64,000 bases of DNA from Aporrectodea caliginosa (GCA_020284085.1 JACEVL010000481.1:775001-839000); one strand, 5' to 3'; shown: positions 1 to 13,156, counted from the stretch's first letter. Numbers and translations: made by a program. The notes: a model not told the origin generated them from the letters alone.

Positions 1-335
1 ACCTGTGGTCCATGAGAGTGAGCTAGCCCTATGGTAGGTGACGACGAGTTGTCCAAAATCCCCGCAAGATCCTTGTCTGCATAGGCTACGACATAACACT
101 GTGTTGTCACATTTATTTTGTTTCTAATTCTGTATCTAGGATTATCTAAGGTTCTGATGACGTCACTGCTCATGTCATGTCAAAGAAAGTTTAACATTGA
201 CGATCATAATTATTTGTCGTTGAAATCGTGGGATTATAAGGCGTAGAGGGTCTGCTGTTAGTATGACTCCAGGAAAGTGCACAACATTTAAGGTAACTGT
301 TCCAGAGATTCTGTATGTCTTGGTACATGTACTTC
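1..335. other. No gene recognised
   Basis: I see no conserved coding sequence, RNA gene or clear repeat in this stretch, which ends at the first foldback-type element. Confidence 0.5.
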
Positions 336-947
336 GGTACTTGTCGGTTAATTCACCCCATTTAATTTTTCCAATGGTAATGTCTTCCCCACGTGAAATT
401 AATTCACCCCATTCAATTGGTGTCGAAAACACAGCACATGGTATAAAAAGAGATCTTTTAATGATAACTATTCTGATTAAAGCGAAGTTCAGAAACATTT
501 CTACTATGCACATGGTTGTACTTCCGAGCAAAATTAAGCTGGTGGCCAAAAGACAGCAATATCTTCGAGGATGGTATCGAAAGCGTTCGATTGACAAGAG
601 GAGACCTCTGTACAGGAATGTCTTCGCGATAGTTAATATTTGTCTTCTAATGACGACACTAACCCTAACCCTGACCGTAACCGACCAGCACGACTTCAAG
701 TTTTATAGTCCATATCGGTTAGGTTGAGGTTATGCGTCGTTGTTACGCGCCGTGAGGGTCGGTTAGGGTCAGGGTTAGGTTAGTGTCCTCCATGTTTTCT
801 AATGACGAAACGGTGCTTAAAAGGAAAGACACGCGTAAAAATTTATTCCGGTCCATGAAGAGGCAAGGTACGCAAGAATGAAATGGGGTGAATTAACCGA
901 CAAGGTAGACGAAAAAATGAAATGGGGTGAATTAACCGACAAGTACC
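336..947. mobile_element. Foldback-type DNA element 1 with repeat-bearing inverted ends
   Basis: The ends are inverted copies of one another. Both read GGTACTTGTCGG inward and continue with TTAATTCACCCCATTT. Each arm carries this motif twice: on the left near 339-371 and 390-420, on the right at 881-904 and 920-943, the two right copies being identical over 24 bp. The flanks share GTACTTC (329-335 and 949-955, with one extra base on the right), so the target duplication is imperfect and the exact border is uncertain. The interior shows no transposase and contains a telomere-like palindrome. The open frames across it on both strands are by-products of the inverted structure. The architecture matches the two other foldback elements of this window, so a non-autonomous relative is likely. 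Confidence 0.6.
659..783. repeat. Telomere-like inverted repeat inside foldback element 1
   Basis: Positions 659-685 read CTAACCCTAACCCTGACC and onward. Positions 758-783 are nearly the exact reverse complement (GGTTAGGGTCAGGGTTAGG). The arms are about 26 bp with a loop of about 72 bp. The units resemble the TTAGGG telomere repeat but are degenerate. Confidence 0.6.
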
Positions 948-1011
948 GGTACTTCCTTTCCGCAGTATTACTTAACTGGTGAGCTACGGTCATGGATAGG
1001 CTTACTGTTTG

Positions 1012-1085
1012 TATTGCGTTGTATTGTATTGTATCTGGGCATTTATAAAGCGCCTCTACCAGTGATGACTATTCAGAAGCGCTAA
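1012..1085 (-). mobile_element. LINE 3' end fragment, group B
   Basis: A (GTATT)n stretch is followed by an ATTTATAAAGCGCCTCTACC-like segment and AGAAGCGC. Read on the - strand this is a LINE 3' end of the form AGCGC...GGCGCTTTATAAAT followed by an (AATAC)n tail. Similar tails occur at 3990-4215, 7140-7225 and 23200-23285. Confidence 0.55.
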
Positions 1086-1747
1086 TTAAAAAACTGCATA
1101 GCACCTGATAGTCATGAGCATCGGAGCTGTTGACCTTTACCAGGTTTTTGAGATTTTAAATGACCTAATTTAATTTTCTATCTTTAAGTCGCCCTTTCCG
1201 GTCCTCCCTTTTGAACACTCTTTCTATTTATAGGTGATGATGTATCTGCAAATATATGCGAATACATGTATATATTACATATATATATATATATTATAGA
1301 TCTATATATTTATATAAAATATATGTTTTCCAATATATTAACCACGCAGTTGTCAGATAATCCGATGAAATGCTGACAATGACAGAAATGGCGTCCGTAT
1401 ATACGTAAACGCGTGCGTACATCTTTTGAGAAGTCTATATACCAGAAGGAACACGCCCACGCCGACATACACAGACCAAGACGCCGAGCAATATGCAGAC
1501 AGGCGAGCATAAGTAGAAAGACACGGACAGCCATACCTCATATAGACTGCGCTGATAATGGCGACGTTCTAGGAAGAGCAACGCTCTGTCTGGCGACGTT
1601 CGTCCTGCAGGGAATTCCATTACTCTTCGAGCGCATGCAGAGTTCTACGGAGGACGGCATGGGACCAAACACTGCGTCTCCCTCAGGGCCTCCGTAGTAG
1701 GGCACTGTAACGTCGTTACGTTGAATTTGGTCGCACTGGGATGATCG

Positions 1748-2100
1748 CCAAACAATGCGGGGATGGAACAAGGGAGAAGGGAGGGGGTCTAACTGGGGAG
1801 GAGAAGAATGAGAGAGAGTGAACGTGGCTGAAGAGGAAACGAATAAAGGAACGGCATGTTGAACGAAGAAGAGAGGTAATGGAAACGGCGAGGTGGGGCA
1901 GCAAAGTTGGGATGATGTACGCAGAGAGAGTGAGATACAGACAGAGATACTGCAGACACAGAAACAGAGACAGAGACAGAAATATAAGATAACGAGTTAT
2001 GGAGAGCAAAGGTAAAAGATGGAATGGAATTAGACGAGGAAAGGGTTGGCAGTGCATGATGGGATAGCATGAACCGAATTAAGGAATCGAGGAACGGCGG
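1748..2100. repeat. Purine-rich low-complexity tract
   Basis: The + strand is dominated by GGAGA, GAGA and ACAGAGA runs. Open frames on the - strand here translate to Ser/Leu-rich low-complexity peptide and are not genes. Confidence 0.6.
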
Positions 2101-3130
2101 AGGGACTGTCTATGGATATAATTCCATTCCGTTTGTGGTCAGCCCACCAAAGTTCACTCAACACAGCGTACCTTAATGGACTCTCCAGCCTAGTACTTCC
2201 CCAAGGTTGCTGTGAACCTGCCCAAAGGGTTCCGCGGAACCATTACATTTGTGCGGCTTTTCGCTTAAAAAACGTTGGTTGCGAACGGCAGCAGTGAACG
2301 TGTTAGTTTTAACCTTAGTGATATAACTATAGAAATGGAAATAGTAGTAACAATAGCAATAGTAATTGTACTAGTAGTCTAATGGTGATAGTTACAGTAT
2401 AGGTTAATAGTAATGGACAAACTTATCGTCCATATTGCATGGCTCAACTCTAGATGTTATAATTATTATGCACAGGGATTCGAAAAGCGGAGTCTATTAT
2501 GTAAGTTGGACAGACGCATTATATATTAATCAACCACCATGCACCAAGTAGGCCTATCGTACGAGATCTCGTTCGTATTGAATCCTCGCGGCACAACTAA
2601 GGGCATGCTGAATGACATTGTTTGGCATCTTGCCTAATGGCATCCCGTACTTTGGCATCCTATTCAGTGGCTGGCAACTCACTCGACAACAAAAGTCGAT
2701 GGCGCATGCGCACGTTTTGCGTCATATCCGGTGATAAAAATCGTCGCAGCCTTGAATTACCGTCGCCGTTGGTACTGACGAGAGATTTGAGCATCGATTG
2801 TCTAGCTGAAGAACACAACGATGGCGCTACTCAAATAGCATAGTGATATACGAAGCGTATCTATATATCAGTCGTTGGTCCACCTCGTCTTCTTTTGCTT
2901 AGCTATTCTCTGCATCTTCTATCGCTTAGCTATTCTGGGTGCGTGGGTGGGAGGGAGTCTTCCATGCACGGAGATGGAGGAGGTCTAAAGAAGGAAATAC
3001 ACAATGGAGAGAAAGAGATAGACAGACAGACACGCATACTGCCACACGGACGGACATACATATCGACAAGTTTAGGCATATATACATATGTATATATAAA
3101 TTATACATGTATATTATATATATACGCCTA
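2101..3130. other. No gene recognised
   Basis: Mixed unique-looking sequence with short AT-rich stretches; none of the short open frames shows a recognisable domain. Confidence 0.5.
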
Positions 3131-3300
3131 TGCATATGTATAGAGAGAGGAGGAGAGGGAGAGGGAGAGGCTAAGGCGTGATCTGAGATGGCGATCTAAT
3201 AATGCGATCCACGATAGACAGAGACAGAGAGGGATGGGGAGGTGATGGGGGAGAGATAGGGGAGATGGGGAGATGGGGGAGATGGAGGAGGAGTGAGACA
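3131..3300. repeat. Purine-rich tract (GGAGA, GGGGAGAT)
   Basis: Runs of GAGAGGGAGAGG at the start and of GGGGAGATGGGG-type units near 3236-3295. Low complexity, non-coding. Confidence 0.6.
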
Positions 3301-3989
3301 TTAATGGAACGTCATGATTCCGTGAAGGTTCGGGTGTGATGAATGGGGCGGGATACAGCAACAGGATAATCGCCGCGGCCACTCTCTCCGGCTCAGCATC
3401 TGGTTGCTGCTGATGCTGTTGCCGTTGTTGCAGCCGTTGTTGCAGCCGTGTTGTTCTCTTCCCAAGGACTCAACGAACCGTACGTTATAACGGGTTCAGA
3501 AAGTCCGGAAGAGAAGCAGACACTTTCATTCATTGCGGATGATTATACAGAGCGAAGCAGATGAAATATGACGGAGTCAATCCAATCAATACTCGCCTAA
3601 TTCGACCAGATAGATTTCAATCCCGACCGAAAACAGACGAGGTATTTAATCCAAACTAATCCACTGTCCTAATTGCAATCAGCCAAAGCAATTAGCATAC
3701 GACAAACTACGATTAATATGTGTCCGAAAATTAATTTATGCCACGCAATTAAGTGAGCTCGCTTTCAGGGAGAAAAAGAGAATATAGTTAGATCGATTTC
3801 GACACAGCACATCAGGAAGTTCATTCGTACTAACGCAGTGATGTATAGGCCAAGACGACACGCGAAGACAATTATAGTAAAAAATAATACGAAATCCGCA
3901 CCAGATAAGTTATTACTTGTACCTGGTTGTGGTTTGACAATTGAATTGATAATAAACGAATATATTTAGCAGCTCAATAAAGTCTCAGT

Positions 3990-4215
3990 CTCGATTTTTT
4001 GCTTCAATTGTTCCCTCTTTTTGGAATGCTCTTTCTCCTTCTGCTCGCACTGCAGTACTTTCTGGCAGCCTCTCCGCCAATTTCTCTTTTCTCAAACCTG
4101 CTTCTTCTCTCGGGGTCTTGCGCACTGGGAGCGCTTCTGTATGGTTCATCCTATACAAGGGGCGCTTTATAAAATTAATCTTTAGATACAATGCAATACA
4201 AAAAAGTACAATACA
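3990..4215 (+). mobile_element. LINE 3' end fragment, group B (end of reverse transcriptase ORF and tail)
   Basis: The + strand translates to a peptide with the LINE C-terminal signature FWNALSPSART followed by a basic, hydrophobic stretch. Then come GGGAGCGCTTCTGTATGG, AAGGGGCGCTTTATAAAATT and a tail rich in AATACAATGC. The F/L-WN-x-L-P-like motif just before the 3' untranslated region is typical of CR1/Jockey-type elements. It is 5'-truncated, as is usual for reverse-transcribed copies. Confidence 0.65.
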
Positions 4216-4441
4216 AATGCAATGCAATTGATTCTGCGCATATTCAACTGCCACATCTCTCGTTGTTCGCCTTCTGTTTAATTTCGGCGGATTTCTTTTA
4301 TCTGAACGCAGAATATGCTGAGTAATTAATGATAACGTTGGAGTTTCACTGTTGATACTGTTGCTCATCGGACTCATTCTTCGTTTCTGGTGCGGATTAC
4401 TTAAATTTAGTTGATATTGTCTTCGCATGTTGTCTTGGCCT

Positions 4442-5445
4442 GGGAGCAAGACAAAATGTACCAAGACGAAAAGTACCAGGTCAAAAGGTACCAGACAAAA
4501 TGTACCACGTCAAAATCTACCAGACACAATGTACCAAGACATAATGTACCGCGACAACAAGTACCACGTCAATAACTACCAAGACAAAATAGACCAGACA
4601 TAATGTACCAGCATATCTAGGCCAAGCATGTAGGACTATGAAGACAATCCCTTCTCGACTGTGTTGTACAGATGTTTATTACTTAGTCCATCCCTTCTCT
4701 ATATTGTGTATATTGTGTTGTAGTCTTCAGTTGACGTTCATGACTCTTACAAAATGGCTACGTTTATTGTTTCGCAAAAGGGCAATAGAAAGTTAGTACT
4801 CGGTGAATTCTTGTTTACTAAGAAGCGAAATGGGGCAAACGGCAAAGAGATTTGGGTTTGTGAAGAGCGAACATGTCAATCCGGATTACATACCAAAGAC
4901 GACGTTGTAGTGCAGGCACCAACAGCACACAACCACGCACCTAAACACGGGAAAGCAAAAGTCGAAGCTATGCGTTCAGAGATGAACAACACGCTACTAT
5001 GATTTTGAGGGCACAACATGCAACCGGTCAGCCTCCAGCCAAGAAACGAAAGAAGTACATCCGCATCAACGAAGCCCTTACCACGATGGTGGATGCTTAT
5101 GATCGTACCGATGCAATTACTTACCTGAAAAACATCGCCCGAGTCCTGAATATTAATGTCATTTAAGTCCATTTCCTATGTGTTACAAAGGCCAATGAAT
5201 TGTGTGATTTTACATTGAAACCGCTTTTTAAATTGTCTGATTTTATATTTGGGCTGGTAAATTTTGTCTCTCTCTTCATACATTTTGTCTTAGTACTTAT
5301 TGTCTTGGTACTTATTGTCTTGGTACTTATTGTCTTGGTACTTATTGTCTTGGTAATTATTGTCTTGGTATATTTCGTCTTGGTACATTTTGTCTGGTAC
5401 ATATTTTCTGGTAGATTCTGTCTTGATACATTTTGTCATGGAGCC
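4442..5445 (+). mobile_element. Foldback-type MULE-like element 2 carrying a FLYWCH ORF
   Basis: The element is flanked by an 8-bp direct repeat CTTGGCCT (4434-4441 and 5446-5453). The left end reads GGGAGCAAGACAAAATG and the right end, reverse-complemented, GGCTCCATGACAAAATG. Each end runs into a tandem array of about 15-bp units close to GTACCAAGACAAAAT. The left array covers about 4450-4612 and the right array about 5278-5440 in inverted orientation. The middle holds a broken ORF with a FLYWCH zinc finger (4754-5166). Animal Mutator-like elements of the Phantom type are known to carry FLYWCH domains and have 8-9 bp duplications; that this is such a relative is inference. No full transposase catalytic core is left. 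Confidence 0.75.
4754..5166 (+). pseudogene. FLYWCH zinc-finger ORF, frameshifted
   Basis: From ATG 4754 an 82-codon frame encodes one FLYWCH-type zinc finger. It has an aromatic start (F4), SQKGNRKLVLGEFLF at 7-21, WVC at 34-36, a second Cys at 41 (C-x4-C) and His-x-His at 59-61. The frame stops at 5000-5002. A shift by one base near 4985-4995 reopens a further 55 or so codons to TAA 5164, including a basic stretch PPAKKRKKY, so the original reading frame was longer and is now broken by an indel. FLYWCH fingers bind DNA or protein and are frequent in MULE transposases of animals. The ORF lies between the inverted arrays of the surrounding element, so it is most likely the N-terminal remnant of that element's protein and not a host gene. 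Confidence 0.7.
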
Positions 5446-7139
<1,694 letters not shown>

Positions 7140-7225
7140 ATAGGATCCGTGAGCGCTACTGAATGGCCACTCCTGTGAGCGGCTCTATATAAATTAATAA
7201 ATACAATACAATACAATATTATTAT
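7140..7225 (+). mobile_element. LINE 3' end fragment, group B
   Basis: GTGAGCGCTACTGAATGG is followed by GAGCGGCTCTATATAAATT and an (AATAC)n tail, the same 3' organisation as at 3990-4215. Confidence 0.5.
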
Positions 7226-9110
7226 TATAAAATCGTGTATCCATCTGTAATTGTAACATGGAAAAGGGGCAGCCCTGCAATAGCGGATTATCTTATCATT
7301 TAGGGTTGTCCTGTTGACAGCATCAGCAGATTAACTTTTAATATTAATGAGTTGATTAATTATTCTCCTGTTGTTGTCTAACATATTATAAACGGCTGAT
7401 TGATTGGTGAATGGCTGCATGGAAATGAATCTACGTAAGAGGAATGGAAAGTCGTCCAAAATTATAATTGTCTAGGCAACCCAGTATGCTTCCTTACCCA
7501 CAGATGTCGCCCAGCTTCAGTTTTTACACGTGCAATTAAATGTGCTGTTTTTTCTCTCCACCGGCAATTTTTTTGCTGCCAAAAAGTAATTATCCGTCGA
7601 TTTTTATTCATAAATATAATAAACTGCAATGCAGTTATTATGTGAGCAAGACGCGATACTTTCCTGTCCGCCAGAGAGCTGCTCTCCAATTAGTTAACGA
7701 CTTTAAAAACGACGTTAAATAACTGTGCATGATTATTGGTACTTATAGCTGAATGCTAAAAATACTGAATAATTTCGTTAACGTTAGAAAACCATGTTGT
7801 TGCAGGGTTGGATTGATCCAATATTTGTATGTAGGCTAATGGTCGAAATTTGGGATATTATGTTTTAAAAAAAGGTTCGAGAGCGAGGGCCACTGCTCCT
7901 GGGGGATAAAGAGGGCAAAGCAGCTTACTGATAATAGGATTCTCTCAGCCCTGCCTACAGCGGTTTATAAGAGTATGTTTTGACGATTATTATTTACAAA
8001 CTTTGATCTTTAAAGAGTAACTGCTCTTAAGTGACTGGGATTGTCAGTTCTGCTAAAAGAAATACAGTGGCCTAAACTTTTCGGTCAAACCCTAAAAGTC
8101 TGACCTCCTTTAACTGGAGGTTGAATATTGCCCCCATGCCCGATAAATCCTGATCTGTTATACATGGTATATGTAGCTCACTGGAAAGTTATTAGGAACT
8201 CGAGGGAGCTCCGCCAATGGATGTTCTTACAGAATTGGGTAGCATGGCATGGGCTTAGGCTGGAATTCTGTAGCTTAACAAGGACAGAGATCGACCTGTG
8301 AAATATGACTGGTTGGAGCAAGAAAGAGAAAATTGCGTCGTCAGTATGTTTAGCCGAAAGGTCAAAGATTATTTGCGGTTTAATATTTGGATGAAGTCTT
8401 GGACGCCGTGAATAAGAAAGTGAAGTATATAGCCTAACTATAACAATCTATACCTAATAGCTGCCTTTCATGGGTAGGTCTATACTATATACAATTATAC
8501 ATATATGTATATGTGTATACATTATGTACATACCTATGTATATATATATGTATATAAAGAAGAAAACTTAACCTTTACGAGTGATTGTTTTCCTGCTGAC
8601 GTGCTCGGTACAATACCTCTGGAAGTGAGCTATAGTCAGCATGTCACAATATATCTATATAATTATATATATAGTGAGCTATATATAATATTTATATTAT
8701 AGGCCTATAGATTTCAGACTTCACCTGTCCACTCCTCCCGCAACCTCACCCTCCTCTCTTTATATATGAATTCTGAGATATACTGGGCAGTGGGCGTTGA
8801 CTTGTTTCGTGACCAACGGCACAGCCTGGCGTTATTCAATCCTATACCTTAATCATATTGTACTGGAGTCAAATAATAATATTCTAACATTTCGCACCGA
8901 GTATCATGTGCAGGTTCGTTTCATCCAAAACTGAAGTCGACAAAATAATTACTCAAACACTTTCTTCCGCACAGAGTGGCAGCTCTTTCTAAGAACAGTC
9001 AATGATTCCTAATAACTCGCAAAAGTTCTGTTTCAACCGCAGAATTTCCATACAGTCAAAATTCTACGTGAACCTTTTGTTATGTTAATATAAAACATCG
9101 CAACGTCGTC
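7226..9110. other. No gene recognised
   Basis: AT-rich sequence with short TATATG runs near 8490-8560 and 8650-8700; no coding signal. Confidence 0.5.
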
Positions 9111-9119
9111 GTTATCGTC

Positions 9120-9202
9120 CTTCTGTCTGTCTGTTTGTCCGCGTGTCTGTCGCTCTCTGTTTGTCTCTGTCTCTGTCTGTCTGTCTGTCTGTCTGTCTCT
9201 TT
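9120..9202. repeat. (CTGT)n-rich microsatellite
   Basis: Runs of CTGT with CTCTGT interruptions. Confidence 0.85.
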
Positions 9203-9338
9203 TGCCCCCTTCTGATACTTTTTTCAGGCAAAGAAGTGTACATCCATTCCCCGCTTTCTAGCCAGGTGCATCCACACATGTCTCCACCAACCACCCCGTC
9301 ATACCTCTGCCGACGCAATATTAATATAATATATAGGG

Positions 9339-9341
<3 letters not shown>

Positions 9342-9402
<61 letters not shown>
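9342..9402. repeat. (AT)n microsatellite
   Basis: About 60 bp of pure TA dinucleotide. Confidence 0.95.
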
Positions 9403-9405
<3 letters not shown>

Positions 9406-9476
9406 GACAGTCGCGCTGATAATTTAAAAGGCGCCATGTAAATGTCAAGCTACACACGTACATACATTAGGGGACT

Positions 9477-10153
9477 GCGGGTATACCCATACCCGCGGGG
9501 GCCGTCCATACCGAAAGTACCCGCGGGTCGGGTACGGGTCGGGTAGGCATTTCACGGGTCGGGTCGGGTACCATCACGGGTACGGGTACCCCGGTTTTAC
9601 CCGTACCGATATGAAATTTTGGGGTCACGTGTACTACTGAGTACAAAGACTTACTATAACTGGCGGTATTCTGTCAAGTAGGCTACCATATCCTCGTGCT
9701 AAAGTGCGTCTTAGTGAACTTTACATTCACTGATAGATGCTAAATTACAGTTACAAAGTGCCATTACTACTACTACAACTACTGCTGCTAAATTACAGTT
9801 ACAAAGTGCCATTACTACTACTACAACTACTGCTGCTAAATTACAGTTACAAAGTGCCATTACTACTACTACAACTACTGCTGCTATATTGCAGTTACAA
9901 AGTGCCATGCTACTACAACTACTGCTGCTAAATTACAGTTACAAAGTGCCATTACTACTACTACAACTACTGCTGCTAAATTTTACAAAGTGCCATAACT
10001 ACTACTACAACTACTGCTGCTAAATTACAGTTACAAAGTGCCATTACTACTACTACAACTACTGCTGCTAAATTACAGTTACAAAGTGCCATTACTACTA
10101 CTACAACAACTATCATCATCATCATCATCATCATCATCATTATCATCAGCAGC

Positions 10154-10184
<31 letters not shown>

Positions 10185-10425
10185 CATCAGCCTATTATTA
10201 TTTCTACTACATGATAACTATTGAGCCTATATATTGACCTGGTAGAGACTGGGACTCAATGGGAAGGTCAACTAATAAATGGCGGGTACGATACGGGTAC
10301 GGGTATACCCGCGGGTACGGGTCGGATCGGGTAGTAATTTTGAGTACGGGTCGGGTACGGGTACGGGTAACGTTTATGGGTTACGGGTACGGGTCGGGTA
10401 GCAAAACGCTCTACCCGCAGACGGC
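9477..10425. mobile_element. Candidate DNA element with (CGGGTA)n-type ends
   Basis: Two blocks rich in GGGTACGGGT and GGGTCGGGTA lie at about 9477-9610 and 10282-10425. The left block begins CTGCGGGTATACCC and the right block ends TACCCGCAG, so CTGCGGGTA is inverted at both outer borders. No target duplication could be found. Between the blocks is a 48-bp minisatellite. One compound element or two separate insertions are both possible. Confidence 0.4.
9737..10107. repeat. 48-bp minisatellite, about 8 copies
   Basis: The unit contains GTTACAAAGTGCCATTACTA followed by CTACTACAACTACTGCTG and repeats every 48 bp with some shortened copies (near 9900 and 9975). It is followed by (CAT)n and CAG-rich triplets to about 10175. 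Since 48 is a multiple of 3, long repetitive ORFs appear on both strands; they are not genes. Confidence 0.9.
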
Positions 10426-10649
10426 TTACATGATGTATACATATGTACATACGTATATTATACAGTATATATATGCGTAGATGTTACACAAACTGCATTG
10501 CTGCGAAATTGATCATTTTTATTCTATGACACCAGCGCCACATAATTAAGGAGAACAAATTTTCTAGCGCCAGGTTTTGCCGTTGGGAAAACAGTGAAAG
10601 TGTAGAAGTGGCGTTTCGCTGCATTTATTTGTCACCATATCTCTCAAAC

Positions 10650-10792
10650 CACACGTGTGTATGTGCGTGTGTGTTTGTTTGTGTGTGTATGTGTGTATGT
10701 GTGTGTGTATGTGTGTGTATGTGTGTGTATGTGTGTGTATGTGTGTGTGTATGTGTGTGTATGTGTGTGTGTATGTGTGTGTGTGTGCACGT
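10650..10792. repeat. (GT)n and GTGTAT microsatellite
   Basis: Alternating GTGTGT and GTGTAT units. Confidence 0.95.
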
Positions 10793-10869
10793 GCGTAGAG
10801 AGTGCATGGTTGTATACCATGTAGAATAACTGTACATCGTTTGTCTGTACGTTAAATTCTTTGTCCATC

Positions 10870-11335
10870 TGTCCATCAGGATATTTTCAGTCCGTTCAAT
10901 CTGTCTGTCCTTCCATCCATCCGTTCATCGTTCCGTCCATCCATCCATCTGTCCGTCCATCCGTCCTTCCCTCGTTCCTTCCGCGTCCATCTGTCCGTCC
11001 ATACGTTTGTCTGTCCGTCTGTCCGTCCGTCTGTCCGTCCATCCGTCCTTCCCTCGTTCCTTCCGCGTCCATCTCTCCGTCCATACGTTTGTCTGTCCGT
11101 CCATCTGTCCGTCTATTCGTCCGTCTGTCTATCCACCCTCCTGCCTCTTGTGCTTTGAGTTTACTGCTGACCATTAGAAAGACAATGACGAACATGTGGC
11201 ACAGAGCAGAAAGGTCGTCTGTTGATGCGCAGTTGGATCCCGCAATGGAAGCGCCTTCCGTCCCTCCAATCTGTTCGTCTCTGCTCACTTCCATCCGTTC
11301 GTCTTTCTTCCATCCGTTCGTCCTGCCGTCATTCC
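10870..11335. repeat. (CCRTCTGT)-type tetranucleotide repeat region
   Basis: Degenerate CCATCCGTCTGTCC units. Near 10957-11060 a segment of about 80 bp (CCGTCCTTCCCTCGTTCC and onward) is duplicated in tandem. Non-coding. Confidence 0.8.
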
Positions 11336-11499
11336 ATCGCTGGTCCACGGATAACTCCTGATAGCACTGGACCGTGTTTGTGTTATGTGCAGAGTCATCT
11401 CAATAAAAAATACAGTTGCAGACAATTAATTGTGGATGTTACGGTTTAGTTTATCAGTCGGTGATTGCGTTTTGGCTCGTATAGCTGCCGTGTTTGATT

Positions 11500-11870
11500 A
11501 CTGACATGGAACCAGGTTTGGCACAAGTCGTGCTGCCTCGTGCGGTGCTATTCTGGCTCCGTTTCGGTGCCTTAATATAGTTTAGTTTAGTGCTATTACT
11601 TGAAAGCGATTTGGTGCAATATATGGTGCCATTTCATTTGTAATGCCAGTTATAGCATCTTTGGTTGTTTGATTAAGTTTTGTGTTTTAGTTTATCTGAT
11701 GGTGTGTTTTGCAGTGAAATGCTTGCCATTTGTGGCATGATTTAGGTATCGTGTCTGATTATGCTATTTCAGCGACATATCTGATGCCATGGCCCATTGC
11801 CGATGCCATTTTGGCATAATTTAGGAGCTATTTCTGATGGTGTCGTTACGGTGGCGTATATCTCTTCTTT
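11500..11870 (+). repeat. Degenerate satellite, left part
   Basis: Loosely repeated segments containing GCCATTTGTGGCATGATTTA followed by GGTGCTATxTCTGATGGTGT and GGTGGCGTATATCT. The same units resume at 12815, so this looks like one array split by the LINE relic between them. Confidence 0.55.
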
Positions 11871-11874
11871 GCAA

Positions 11875-12813
11875 TCTTTATTTCGCCTATTTGGAAAATT
11901 GCACATGAGCATAAAACAAAGGTACAACATTATACGCTTAAGTCGCTCTCCCTGGAACAGATCCCTAAAGCTGAGCTCAAACTCTGCTCATCCTCTCTTC
12001 GCAGTTTGTTTGCTTTACTGACCTTGCAATCAACCCAGAAACGTCAAAGTAAAATCCTTTAACAACCCACGAGCGTATAAGCAATCTTTTTTCACATTTA
12101 TCGGTTGGCCTTGAAAATTAAACTTCTTGGTGTTACCATTGACAGCTCACTCACTGTTACTTCACATGTATTTGCAGGTCTTGTCCCTACAACATGGCAC
12201 TTCGTATCTTCAGGCATTCTCTGACTGATGACTTGGCTAAAACAGTTGCTTGCACACTTGTTGATTTACGATAGGACTTTGTGAACGCTGTGTTATATGG
12301 TATATCCGCTGTTAATCAAAAGAAGCTCCAAGTGATGCAAACCTCTCCAGGGTTGTTACATGTTCTCATTCATGAATACTATTTCATTACATCGCCTTCG
12401 TGAATTTCACTGGCTTCATGTTGAATGACGAATTAAGTTTAAGATTGTATGTTTGACATTTAAGGCCCAGAATACCAACGTAATCTTAAAACATGCTAAC
12501 TTCATAAGACCCTCCTAGACTGTTGCGGTCTTATTATACAGATTTATTGTTAGAACCTAAATCCATGATATTTGCTTGATCAAGTGCTTTCTGCTGCTGT
12601 GCTTTTCGTATTTGGAATCGTCTTGCACAAAATGCCTGACTGCATGGTCATGTAACTGTTGGCATTTAAATCTCTCATCAAAACGGACTATTTCATTCTG
12701 ACCTTTGCATGAGTCTGTCTTGGTCTCAAGCGTGTATCCATCCGCGCCTAAGGTTCAGATTTACTGACCTTTTGCACGGGGAAAGTGCTTAACATAAATA
12801 AATAAATAAATAT
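11875..12813 (+). mobile_element. LINE reverse transcriptase C-terminal relic with (AAATA)n tail
   Basis: Conceptual translation with several frame changes recovers LINE-type motifs in order: a thumb-like segment (NAVLYGISAVNQKKLQVMQT), ELHW-like (HELHWLHVESRIKFKI), and a WNRL-type end after a Leu/Cys-rich stretch. It finishes with GGGGAAAGTGCTTAAC and (ATAA)n. The copy carries stops and indels and is dead. It is inserted into the degenerate satellite that precedes the CD225 gene. Confidence 0.7.
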
Positions 12814-12814
12814 A

Positions 12815-13060
12815 TGATGCCACCTACATGTATGAAGCCATTTCAAACATAATTTACATGATATATATGATGGTATCATCGAATTGACCTATTTTTACCA
12901 TGGCTAGAGCCATTTGCGGCATAATGTTGGTGCTATAACTGATGGTGTTCATTGGAGTGGCATATCATTTTCCATTGTGGAGCCATTTGTGGCATAGTTT
13001 GAATGTTATATCTGACGGTGTCATTGAAGTGGCGTGTCTGAGAAAGACTGCTCGATGCCA
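12815..13060 (+). repeat. Degenerate satellite, right part
   Basis: Units GCCATTTGCGGCATAATGTT and GCCATTTGTGGCATAGTTTG, each followed by CTGAYGGTGTCATTGRAGTGG-like sequence, match the array at 11500-11870. Confidence 0.55.
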
Positions 13061-13156
13061 GTAACTTAATTCGATCTTCTATTTTTCCAGTGAACGATCA
13101 GCTGAACTGCCGAGCGGAAGTAACTGCGGCTGCGGTTCTACGATAAACCGGTTCCT

